NCBI GenBank assembly: GCA_958450365.1 | Contig: CAUEEP010000737.1 | Location: 1,539,501-1,603,500 of the forward strand | Origin: Mesorhabditis belari | Lineage: Eukaryota; Nematoda; Chromadorea; Rhabditida; Rhabditidae | DNA: 64,000 nucleotides | Direction of reading: 5' to 3' | In this document: positions 48,101 to 56,599 of the stretch, one piece after another | Layout of the letters: every line of letters begins with the position of its first letter | How positions within the stretch are numbered: the stretch's first letter is position 1 | Program-made: the position numbers and the translations under genes | The notes under the pieces: model-generated | Database searches by the model: none | The model's input: only the letters and a program-made list of their open reading frames with translations | What the model was told of the DNA's origin: nothing

Positions 48101-51100
48101 TGAAAAGCAAACCTCTCCATTCGCACCCGCATCACGATCCCGGGCAAACACTGAGACAACAGTGGTTCCGATCTGAAATTAGGCTTTTGAATTTTCAATT
48201 TTGCACTTAATTCCATATTTTTCCAACTTTCCACTTATTGGATTTGAATTTTAAGTTTTAAAAACTTGATTTTATATTCTGTAATGAATAGCTTCATTTT
48301 TTCTGACTTTTTCAACTTTACAATGGCGGCTTTTGAACTCTGATTCTTCATCTGCTTGTTTTTACTCGATTACTTTATAAACTCAGTCAATCTGGTGCAC
48401 TGCAATTTGTTTTCTTACAGATTTTCTTTGATTAAGCAATTACCGAAAGCATTCAATGCTAGAAACGGTTTGTGTTTAGCTTTTAAGCTCAAACTATTCA
48501 ACGATCGCTTTCTTTTTCATCTTACTACTCTTTTTTTAGGGTTTAGATTGTATCTTTTTAAGGCAAATGAACGAGATGTGAATGAAAAGAAGCATGGGAC
48601 AGATGGATGACCCTATCGAGAAAGAGAAAAGGATGGGACAAGGGCACAAGGGGACAAGGGTCTCCCCCCCCCGGTCACATATTGCATATTACAGGCTAAC
48701 TCTGACCCTCCCCAATACACATACTAATTGCATTATTTGTCCCCGACCCTTGGGAAAAAGCGAAAAGCCTTTTATTATTCAAAATGAAACCCATCTTGAA
48801 GCTAATTTCTCTCTGGAAATTTGTTGGCTAGAATGGTGGCTAGAATTTTTAGCCAACAAATATTCCTAGCAAATGATAGATTAGGATTTGAAAGATATAG
48901 AAATATTAAAGAAATATTAAAGAAATATTCTTGAACAGTTGAAAGTACTCTTTTAAATACTTCTAGAACTTCTAGTACTTCTAGTTAAAAGAACTTCTAG
49001 TTAAAAGAACTTCTAGTTAAAAGTACTTCTAGTTAAAAGTACTTCTAGTTGAAAGTACTTCTAGTTAAAAGTACTTCTAGTTGAAAGTACTTCTAGAATA
49101 TCGTACCTCTAAAGAGTATCGGATTTTCCCGGATATCGGACTAAAGAGTATCGGATCTTAACTTAAAGACTTAAAGACTATCGGATTCACTTCTGTCTCC
49201 TCATCAATCGACTATGATAAGTAATTGTAAAATAAACTAGATAAACATTGAAATATTATAGTTAACTCTTGATCAATAACAGTTTTTAAGTCAAGTTTTC
49301 TCGAAAAAAAAGGTGTGGTTGGGTGAGAAGGAAGCCCCCAATTACAGGTAAAGGATTGAATGGAGGAGAGCGACGGGGGGAAAGCACCTGCCATGCTCCT
49401 CTGTGTTAGATTGGGAAAAGACTCGTGAACTCTAAACTGGATCAAATACTAGAGATTGATGCTTGGCTTGTACTTTGTAACCATGTAAGTCTCAGTGGTG
49501 CATCAAAAAGGGTTCTTCTCCATATTTGAGCTCAACGTACACCCATTACGTTGTGTCTCTTTTTATGTAAACCGAAATTGGTGCCAACCGGCTGTCCCTT
49601 TTCCCCTTTTCCTCAAGCGGTTGCCGCTTTTGATCGATTTTCTGTCATATTACCCTTTTGCTTGAACTGACCCATAAACAGGAAATGTTCGCTCAGCTTT
49701 CAACGATATTACTTCGATTTTACTGAGTCTAAAGAATCGAGAGGAAATTAGACAAAAGCTCTATTTTAAATATATAAATAAGCTAAGCACAAAAATCTTT
49801 CTTATGTTTATTATTTAGATGTACTTGTTGATTAGTTGTACTTGTTGATTAGATGTACTTGTTGTTTAGCTGTACTTATGATTAGCTGTACTTGTTGGTC
49901 TTATCTTTATTTAACCTTTTACTATTAGTGCTATAATGAAAGTTAATCGAATATCAAGCTAGCTTGAACCTACCGTAAATACTGTAATAGTACCCCACCC
50001 CCCTCGTACAGTCGCGTAGTCGCAAAAGTTTTTTAGTATTTCATTTTTTTTCAAAGCGCCCGTACTTTCAAAAAATGCGTTTTTGGTATCAAAAAATAGC
50101 TGAAATTTAGGGCTATTTTTTGATACCTAAACGAGCATTGTAGCATAAACCAGTGTCGAGAAAAACTCGTTCCAAGCACTACGCAACACTCCGCACGGTC
50201 ATTGTGGGGGTGGGGTACTATTACAGTATTTACGGTAAGTTGTTTTTACTTCTGTAAACAATAAGTACCTATCAGCTGAGTATCTAAATCGATCTGCAAT
50301 TTGATTTTTAGTAATTATGTATTCAAAAAGTGATAAGGAAAGGTCGATTGGTTGAACAAAATGAGACCAAAATAAGGCCAAAATAGGGCCAAAATAAGAC
50401 CAAAATGAGACCAAAATGAGTCTTAGCTCACTCAAGTATCCAAATCGTACTGAAATCAGTCTCAAGCTCAATTGCCTTGAAATCATATCATGTTAAGTAA
50501 TATAGAATTTTTCTCTAAACAATCTAGATGTTAGTTTTTTTTATTTTTAGAAACAAAATCATCTCAATTCTATGGCTTTCCCCAGCCTCTAGGTTAACAA
50601 TGCGTAAATTGCGGCTTTGAATGGGTATTCGCGATGGAATGGATTCAGGATGGAAAGAGAAAGGAAAAAAGAAGTCAAAAATGGGAAGAAAGCTACGAAT
50701 TTTGAGAATGTTGAGGGAAATTTTAGTAAAGTTTAGAGAATTTTAAAGATAGAGAGCAGAACTGTGACTTACAATTAGACAAGTCACTTGTTGCCTCTTA
50801 GCATTGCTGCCTCTTAGCATTGCTGCTTCTTAGCATTGCTGCTTCTTAGCATTGCTGCTTCTTAGCATTGCTGCTTCTTAGCATTGCCTCTTAGCATTGC
50901 CTCTTAGCATTGTTGCTCTCTTAGCATTGCTGCTTCTTAGCACTGCCGCTTTGCTTTGCTTTGCAAAAAAGCCGTTGCTTTCTAAATGTGCTTAAACAAA
51001 CTGTAAAGCAACTTATTGTCAGTTTACAATGGCTTTAACTGTACCTAATCCTAGAAAAGTTCTAATCCTTTCATTTAGTTCATCAGAATCCTTTACAACT

Positions 51101-54100
51101 CATTTCCCATCAAACTATCAGCCTAGTACTACTTTCCAAAGTACTGCTAAGCCAAGTAAATTACATTTACTACATATTTCCATTTCTTATACATAAATAA
51201 CTTTCCCCAGAAAAGTCGCGTTCTCTCTTTTGATAGAGAAAAGAAAAAGAAAACCTCGTTTTGGTTCTTTTCTTCCCAAAAAAACACCCAAATACACACA
51301 CATTCGATTACTTTTTTTTGGAGTTGGAGAAAGTAGAGAATAGAAGTAAAGAAGTGAAGAAGTAACAATGAGATTTGTTTAAGGAAAAGCTGTAAACAAA
51401 AAGAAAAGCAATTGGTGAATGTCAAGAGCTAGTGCCTTTATCTTGAAATCTTTTTGTTCAAAAGATGACAATCTTTACTTAACTTTATGAGATCGCTGTC
51501 AAAATTAATAAGTACAGAAACGTTTTTAGAAATGTTTTCTATAAAACTTTGTCAATTTTTATCACCCATGAAAGGTGTTCCTTTTTGTGTAAAGAAGCAA
51601 ATCGTAAAATCGGCGGAAACTTTGGAAAAGAGTTTTCCGAAAGACGGGTAACTCGATTATTCCCAAGTTGGAAACTGATCGGATTCTTTTTGGAAAAAGA
51701 AAAAGATTCGAAAAAGAGGTGTACCCTAAGGCTAGAGAGGCTAAAGGAAATGTTTTGTGGGTGTCATTAGACTCTTTTTTTCCTTTCAGCTATCAGAAAA
51801 AGAAAAACGAAACGAAAAAGAGTAGATAAAGCTTCGTAATTTCGTATCTTTTTGGTGCTTCGTGCTCAATTATGAAAATCTTAAATTAACTCAGAAAAGC
51901 ATTCTTTAAACTCGTGGTTCAGAAAAGTATTCTTTTTGCTGACGATAGCAAGCTGACCAAGCAATTCTGTGGAAAAAAAACGAGAAGCTCTGTCCACTAG
52001 AAAGGGGTATGTTTACATTTTTAAGCACAAAAAAGACATCTTTTCGTACTAGATCTGTTATCGGAAAGATGCAAATGAAAGCCATTCCTTTTGTCCCTTA
52101 TGAGGCTTCTTCTAATTCCCCTTTCCCTACTATTAGTGCCGTAATGGAAGTTAATCGAATATCAAGCTAGCTTGAACCTAAGTTGTTTTTACTTCTGTAA
52201 ACAATAAGTACCTATCAGCTGAGTATCTAAATCGATCTGTTATCGGAAAGATGCAAATGAAAGCCATTCCTTTTGTCCCTTATGAGGCTTCTTCCAGTTT
52301 CCCCTTTCCCGTTCGCCGAAAGCTCATTTTCCCGGATTTTGGATGAGAATCGGAAAGATTCAAGAAAAAGAAGACCAAAAATAAGGAAGAACTAAGAAAT
52401 AGACTTGAATAAATGAAGAATTGAACTGAGAAACGTTAAAAGAAAAGATCTAAACTAGTCAGGATTAAGAATTAAACAATAATTGAATCTAAAAAAGTTG
52501 AAAGACTGAGATGAGGATTGGCAAAGAAAAATCTTTTTCAGTCTTTTTCCTGAAAAGTCTTTTTCAAGTCAAGTAAAGCTAAAGCCAAGGTTTTTAAGCC
52601 AAATTCAACAGATTGAAATTTCAGGTTAATTCAATTTAAAAACCATTAGCTTTGGTTTAGCCTTGGCTTTGGTTTAGCCTTGGCTTTGGTTTAGCCTTGG
52701 CTTTGGTTTAGCCTTGGCGGCTAAACAAAGCTTTTTTTCTTTGCTTTAAACATTCGAATTGATTGATAAACATTCAATTCGAATTGACAACTTTCCTTTA
52801 AACATTCGAATTGATCAGTTAATTGGAATAATGGCTAGGAAAAATGTAAGCGCAAATAGAATCGTTAAAAAAAGTGATTTTAAAAATGAGTCCATTTAAA
52901 AGAACAATGCTTATTCATAAAAATATGCAAAAATCACCGGCGCATCTTCGGAAATCTCAGCCACATAGGAATCACGTTCAAATTGCGGGCTATTATCCTG
53001 CACATCGCTCACTTCAACAACGACAGAAGCTGAGGAAGAAATTGATGGATCGAGACGCTCAAAAGCTGTCACCTGAAAATATTAGATTAAATTGAAATCA
53101 ATATTGTTTTTAGATCAAACCTTGAGCACGTGTCGATCGAGGGTTTCTCGGTCGAGCGCTTTCGCTAAACGGATCTCGCCAGAGAGCTGAAAATCGCGTG
53201 TACTTTGGCCAGAAATGGCTCAGAAATGGAAACACACTCTTTCTGATGCACTTTTGGATTTCATTTTCTAGAGAAATTGTATCATTGATGCAGGGAAATG
53301 AAGCAAAGCCGCTTTCTAGTTTTCTCTCGCGGTCAAGTTTATGGTAAAAGCTTGAGCTTTGTCTGGAATCAAAACTTTCCAATAAAATGTCATGTTTCTC
53401 GGTCATCAATGTCCCCAATGCACTCAATGTTTCCAATTTTCGTGAATTTTTGACAAGATCGACTTTTGAAAGAGAAAAGGGGACTGACTTTATGGAAAAG
53501 GGGGGATGGTTGTGTGCTTGATTTCGTATTCTGCGGTCCTCTCCTTTTTCAGGCCACCCAAATAGCCTTAGGAACCAGTTCCTGGGCCGACAAAAAGAAA
53601 TAGACCAATTTACGAGCAATTCTTTCATTTCACACCCAATTTTTCTTGGAGAATTTTTAAAAAAAGACCCAAATGAAGACAAGGAAAGACAAAGAGAAGA
53701 GATGATTGAATCAAATTTGTGCAATTGCTTTAAATGGCTGAAGCTTGCTACTAGCTTTTTCGAGATGAACTTTAGAATGACTAGAACTTGTTTTTTGCTG
53801 TATATAGATCTTCGTTTACGTTTGCTAACTCACAAAAAATCCCATCAACTCAACTAGATTCCTAATTCCTAATTGCTCTATCGGTCCAAGGTCTGTTATT
53901 ATATTTTTGAGTAGAATGGGATGACCCTTCAAAGAGAGAGACTCATAAGGATCATGATATACGGTTGAATGAATAAATTGTGACTGTTTACAATTGCATC
54001 AAAAAAAAAAACAATAAGCCAGCTGGACAGAATATTTGAAAGGAGAATTATTTAAGTTAAGCGAAAAAGGGATCATTTGAAACCTGGGGTTGTTGGTAAT

Positions 54101-56549
54101 AGGGGGTGGGGGTTTTTGGTTGGGGGGTGGGTTTGGGTTTTTTTTGTGTGGGGGGTGGTTTTTGTGTTGAGGTAGTTAAATACTAGCTAGTTGTTAGAGG
54201 TAGTTTAAATAACTAGTTAGTTAAATGCTAATTTTAGGCCTTTATGCAAAGCTCAAAGGTCTTCTAGCTTCTAGATAATCTTAAGCTAGAAATTACTGTA
54301 AAAAAAACTTGAACTGGGACCAAAAATTTACATGCATAGTTTCAAAACTATAATATACATTTTCCACTCACCGTATCTAGGGTGAAAATATTCTGCGATC
54401 GGGCATCCTGTGGCGCAGCCATGCTGTAGTAGAGTGGATGACCGGCCGCATGAGTGGCAGAAACGGTGACAACATTTGACCCAACCACAGCGTCCTCAGC
54501 CAACTCTTTCACGTAGCTGAAAAAAATGTTTCTGTGTTTAGTTTTTGTCATTATGCTAATTTCTTGTTTTCTTTATTGACTTTATTCTTTATTCTTTTAT
54601 CAACCTTTTCTTTAATCTCATTACTTTTTTCAATCGATAGTTACGAAAGCTACTATCAGACAGCTAATATCAGAAAGCTACGATCAGAGAGCTAATATCA
54701 GAAAGCTACTATCAGACAGCTAATATCAGAAAGCTACGATCAGAGAGCTAATATCAGAAAGCTACGATCAGAGAGCTAATATCAGAAAGCTACTATCAGA
54801 GAGCTACGATCAGAGAGCTAATATCAGAAAGCTACGATCAGAGAGCTACGATTGTCAGGGTCTTTCTAGACTTCATTTCACCGTTTGCCCCAAAAATTAG
54901 TTTCGAAGCTGAAGGGGAAATTGTGGAAATTGTGGAAATTGGTAGTAGTGAGAATGAGAAAGAGTACTCATAATTCCATTGGGTGCAGGGGACCAAAACC
55001 CCTTGTCCCCTGTCTCTCCTCAACCCAGCAATTAACCTTGCCCATCCCTTTCCCCCAGCTTTTCCCTTCATTATCCCATTTTCTTTCTTAGATACAACTA
55101 TTGATTGGGCATACCTTTGCTGTTGAAATTGAATGGCTCCTTGATGAGGATTGCGACGACGTGACCAGCGCTTAGAGCGGCTGAAAGTTAAAATTGAAAA
55201 TTAAAAATATCTCCAATAAACTAAAGATAAATTTGCTTGATAGATCTTTGAATTTTTAGATAATTATCAGTGAAAGATTGAAAGACTACGCTTAACGATT
55301 TAACGACTAAAATGCTGTCGTATGGCCAATCTTTAAGTTCTTTAAGTTTTTTTTAAACCAACAAATGATTCTGATTCAGTTTTTAAATTATCGACTAATC
55401 TTTAAATAAAGTTTTTAGAATTTCTATAGAGCTATTTTTCGATATTTAAACTCTACCTGGCCGCTCGTTTCTGAAGAGAACTTCTTTTCACACGTTTTTT
55501 CTCAAAGACTCGACTCGATCTCTTTTCCCGTCGCTGCTTTGAGAATAAAATGTGTCCTAAACGAAATTCTCCATGAAGAGTGGCGTTCGAGCAACGATAC
55601 GAATAGTCGATCACGTGGATTGTATCTAGAAAAAGATTTTTGAGTTCAATTTGTATTCAATATTAATTAGATCATTGCAACTCCATTATAACTTAATTTT
55701 TGAAATCATTTTCTTCTTTGAAGGATAGTTTGTTAAAATTAGCAAGTTTAGTTGGCTAATTCAATGCTAATTTTGGAAGGTTTATGCAAATTTCAAATGT
55801 ATTTTGCTTTTAGATATCCGCATTTACCGTAGAAACAAAGTCTCTCGCGGGCAAAGACGAGTCCAGCCGAGTCGACGGAGATTTGCATGGAGTGAATCGA
55901 TGTGGCGAGTGGGCATTGAGGTGAGAATTTTTGAGGAGATTGGATCTCATCATCCACCTCATTCACATCAATTTCTTCATTCAATGATGGCCAGCTAAAG
56001 AAAATTCGATTCAATTCAATTCAATTCGATTCAATGTTGAAAAAGCTACGACAAAAAGTCCATTAACTTTTTCTATATCAGTGAATTTCTGCCAGCTCTT
56101 CAATCACTTTAGTCAAATCTCAAAACCTCTAGACATAGATTTACATTTAATTCATGATTAAGCTACTCAAAAAGCTAACTATTAGGTTTTAAAAGTGAAC
56201 AAAACTAGTCACTAGATCTTTTAGTAGACATTTAAAGTTAAAATCGATGAACTTAGATGAAAAGACAGCTATGTACTAGTTTTAAATCAATATTTTGAGC
56301 TATAAGTTTCTAAAATTTCATTCTAATAGGCACTCACACAAAAATCGGTTGTCCCGGATGAAAGCACGGGGGTCGAGCATAGGGAATCCAGTGAATGGCG
56401 GTCGGATGCGGGACAAGACAACCATGACAAACTGGGATTGATGGACGGACGAAATATGGATCAAGAGGATTTGAATTTGTTTGGGAGATTGATAGGGAGA
56501 TTGATAAGAAGATCAGAGAAACGAATAGAATCCGGCTCAGTGAGCCCAT
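24895..56549 (-). CDS. fmi-1: Flamingo/CELSR-type cadherin adhesion GPCR
   Basis: One minus-strand gene of about 31.7 kb with roughly 45-50 exons. Order: signal peptide and basic pro-region, about nine cadherin repeats, EGF and laminin-G modules, hormone-receptor-like and GAIN regions, GPS, seven-transmembrane domain, cytoplasmic tail. That order is diagnostic of Flamingo/Starry night/CELSR proteins, which act at cell contacts in planar polarity and, in nematodes, axon guidance and fasciculation. The start at 56,549 is preceded by a TTTCAG acceptor at 56,590, possibly a trans-splice site. The proposed last exon (24,998-24,895) joins in phase but is unconfirmed. Apparent one-base shifts occur at the GPS and in a laminin-G exon, and the TM3 exon ends with an in-frame TAG at its likely donor, so some exon borders or bases are wrong. 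The symbol is by domain order, not by alignment. Confidence 0.88.
26618..26672. repeat. AGCCTGGCC tandem repeat
   Basis: Short array of (TA)GCCTGGCC(T) units in the intron between the TM3 and TM4 exons. Confidence 0.8.
27430..29515 (-). other. fmi-1: Flamingo-like gene: hormone-receptor-like, GAIN and GPS region
   Basis: 29.51-29.35 kb includes [16 protein letters not shown]. 29.07-28.91 kb includes [16 protein letters not shown], resembling the HormR motif. GAIN-like helical exons follow ([20 protein letters not shown] at 28.5 kb, [20 protein letters not shown] at 28.1 kb, [18 protein letters not shown] at 27.8 kb). The GPS region at 27.56-27.42 kb reads [26 protein letters not shown], then, after a one-base shift, [14 protein letters not shown]. 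The usual His-Leu-Thr/Ser cleavage tripeptide is absent, so self-cleavage is doubtful. Confidence 0.75.
31537..31615 (-). pseudogene. tRNA-Leu(AAG)-like pseudogene
   Basis: The minus strand reads GAGATGGCCGAGCGGCTCAC, an A box typical of tRNA-Leu. An AAG anticodon follows (CAGTTTAAGGCACTG stem-loop) with a long variable arm (TCTCTTCGGAGG). The acceptor pairs at six of seven positions, but the T arm has decayed (GCCCAGTCCC instead of GGTTCGAATCC), so it is probably inactive. It lies in an intron of the Flamingo-like gene. Confidence 0.75.
33880..33962. repeat. CATTTTCCAGTA tandem repeat
   Basis: About five or six units of a 14-bp repeat, ACATTTTCCAGTAC. It also presents repeated TTTTCCAG acceptor-like sequence on the plus strand. 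Confidence 0.85.
34552..34722. repeat. (CTTCT)n-type pyrimidine tract
   Basis: About 170 bp of CTTCTCTTCTCTTCCC units, a pure polypyrimidine strand in an intron of the Flamingo-like gene. Confidence 0.9.
35668..35768. repeat. GGGATCTAAA decamer repeat
   Basis: About eight or nine imperfect copies of GGGATCTAAA close to the EGF exon boundary at about 35,785. Confidence 0.85.
37680..37835 (-). repeat. tRNA-derived sequence
   Basis: The minus strand begins GTACCGGGTAGCTCAGTGGT, a clear D-arm/A-box. Repeated GATCGAA-type segments follow and may be a duplicated T-arm part. It lies in a large intron of the Flamingo-like gene. Confidence 0.5.
39495..39600 (-). repeat. tRNA-derived sequence
   Basis: The minus strand has GGCCATTACTGTCATGACCG near its start and CAAGGGTTCAATCCTGTCGG at its end, a B-box match. 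It lies between two cadherin-9 exons, with no valid acceptor stem. Confidence 0.5.
40148..40372. repeat. CCTATAACAAAGTCTATAAG repeat
   Basis: Array of CCTATAACA and GCCTATAAG units, varying between 10 and 20 bp, in an intron between cadherin exons. Confidence 0.9.
40795..40875 (-). repeat. tRNA-derived sequence
   Basis: The minus strand ends with CAAGGGTTCAACCTCGCCAG, like the copy at 39,495. The D-arm part is degenerate (CTGACTGACTGGCTAAGAGC). Confidence 0.5.
41080..41165. repeat. AAATCTAGAGC repeat
   Basis: About seven copies of an 11-12-bp unit, AAATCTAGAGCA, intronic. Confidence 0.85.
42672..42976. repeat. TAGCTTACTGT repeat
   Basis: About 300 bp of TTAGCTTACTG units, with a higher-order spacer ACCAAGGGTTGCTGTAGCTT recurring several times. 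Intronic. Confidence 0.9.
43660..43832. repeat. CCTGACCCTAGC-type repeat
   Basis: Irregular array of CTAGCTCTAG, CCTGGCTTGACC and TAACCCTGACCCTAGCC units, intronic. Parts resemble telomere-like CCCTAA but are not a regular telomere array. Confidence 0.8.
44520..44605 (-). repeat. tRNA-derived sequence with perfect T arm
   Basis: The minus strand contains CGCAACTGGTAGAGCGTAAG (D arm) and GGCGGGTTCGAATCCGCCAG, in which the five-base T stem and seven-base loop pair exactly. The acceptor stem is not formed, and a second D-arm-like copy lies at 44,590-44,635. Probably a SINE or a partial tRNA duplication. Confidence 0.65.
45893..46157. repeat. (AGTATAAAAT)n decamer array
   Basis: About 26 copies of the 10-bp unit with almost no variation (a few AGTATACAAT, and AAAAAGTAT spacers near the end). 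It lies in the intron between cadherin-4 exons at 46,190 and 45,835. Confidence 0.95.
46577..46745. repeat. CAAGCAAGACAAG-type repeat
   Basis: About 170 bp of AAGCAAGC, AAGCAAGACAAG and AAGCTAGCC units in an intron of the Flamingo-like gene. Confidence 0.9.
47535..47607 (+). repeat. tRNA-derived sequence
   Basis: GGTAGAGCGTTGGCCCAATA resembles the D-arm side and GTCGCGGGTTCTAATCCCGG the T arm, with a well-paired T stem. The acceptor ends (GGCGCC / GAATAC) do not pair. Intronic. Confidence 0.6.
48955..49098. repeat. TTCTAGTTAAAAGTAC repeat
   Basis: About eight 16-bp units (ACTTCTAGTTAAAAGT) adjoining the exon-relic at 49,104. Confidence 0.9.
49104..49212 (-). pseudogene. Relic of a cadherin-repeat exon end
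   Basis: ATCGTACCTCTAAAGAGTAT and CGGATTTTCCCG repeat the exon/donor junction at 46,795-46,828. A partial re-duplication follows (ACTAAAGAGTATCGGAT), then a TCTCCTCATCAATCG stretch matching 46,836-46,851. The relic is broken internally and out of frame. Confidence 0.75.
49814..49895. repeat. TGTACTTGTTGATTAG repeat
   Basis: About five 16-bp units, intronic. Confidence 0.85.
49973..50235. mobile_element. MITE with TA target-site duplication (263 bp)
   Basis: The ends CCGTAAATACTGTAATAGTA and TACTATTACAGTATTTACGG are perfect inverted repeats, followed inside by CCCCACCCCC and its complement. TA lies on both sides. An uninterrupted copy of the flanking DNA (GCTTGAACCTA joined to AGTTGTTTTTACTT) exists at 52,130-52,245, so the insertion is proven. 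The interior carries CGTACAGTCGCGTAGTCG. Confidence 0.93.
50795..50950. repeat. TTAGCATTGCTGCTTC repeat
   Basis: About ten 16-bp units with two shorter variants, intronic. Confidence 0.9.
52064..52310. repeat. Segmental duplication within the intron
   Basis: TCTGTTATCGGAAAGATGCA to TATGAGGCTTCTTC appears at 52,064-52,115 and again at 52,236-52,290. Between them lies the empty-site copy of the 49.9-50.3 kb flanks. Confidence 0.85.
52630..52725. repeat. TTTGGTTTAGCCTTGGC repeat
   Basis: About four 17-bp units, intronic. Confidence 0.85.
54090..54185. repeat. G/T-rich low-complexity tract
   Basis: Runs of G3-G6 separated by T runs on the plus strand. The composition differs sharply from its surroundings; it could form G-quadruplex structure or be poor consensus. 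Confidence 0.7.
54645..54852. repeat. CAGAGAGCTAATATCAGAAAGCTACGAT-type repeat
   Basis: Minisatellite with a unit of about 28 bp (two half-units, GAGAGCTAATATCA and GAAAGCTACGATCA), about seven copies. It lies in the intron before the first cadherin exon. Confidence 0.92.
55120..56549 (-). other. fmi-1: Flamingo-like gene: signal peptide and basic N-terminal region
   Basis: Exon 56,549-56,341 encodes a leader [20 protein letters not shown] then a Cys-containing segment. Exon 55,994-55,828 and exon about 55,625-55,457 follow in phase ([20 protein letters not shown]). A strongly basic stretch comes next ([20 protein letters not shown], and [10 protein letters not shown] in the exon at about 55,180-55,116) before the first cadherin repeat. 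The KRVKR and RSKR motifs resemble furin-type sites, so proteolytic maturation of the N-terminus is possible but inferred. Confidence 0.75.
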
Positions 56550-56599
56550 CGAGGCCGACCCCTGCACGGGCGGGGAGGGGTCAGCGTTTCTGAAATAGA

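Larger units (their letters stand above)
38522..54516 (-). other. fmi-1: Flamingo-like gene: about nine cadherin repeats
   Basis: Exons starting with 54,516-54,372 and 53,186-53,121 encode successive cadherin repeats. Inter-repeat calcium-binding motifs seen in order: [11 protein letters not shown] (about 53.0 kb), [11 protein letters not shown] (47.75), LDIND-APRF (47.0-46.9), [11 protein letters not shown] (45.8), [10 protein letters not shown] (45.1), VNDNAPEF (43.2), DVNDNPPKF (40.65) and [11 protein letters not shown] (39.7). LDRE-type motifs ([29 protein letters not shown]) sit where expected. The last repeat (39.7-38.5 kb) is degenerate: [11 protein letters not shown] joins [15 protein letters not shown] across an intron, and ends in ILKACVSG and [14 protein letters not shown]. 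Residue-level spacing is typical of classical cadherin folds. Confidence 0.88.

Noticed and set aside
53110..53724. Longest single open frame in the window (204 codons, minus strand)
   Set aside because: It covers a genuine cadherin exon (53,186-53,121) in a different frame plus its upstream intron; no domain, and the exon frame is fixed by the neighbouring repeats.
45893..54852. Tandem arrays as possible CRISPR arrays
   Set aside because: Units are contiguous without unique spacers, there are no cas genes, and the DNA is eukaryotic.
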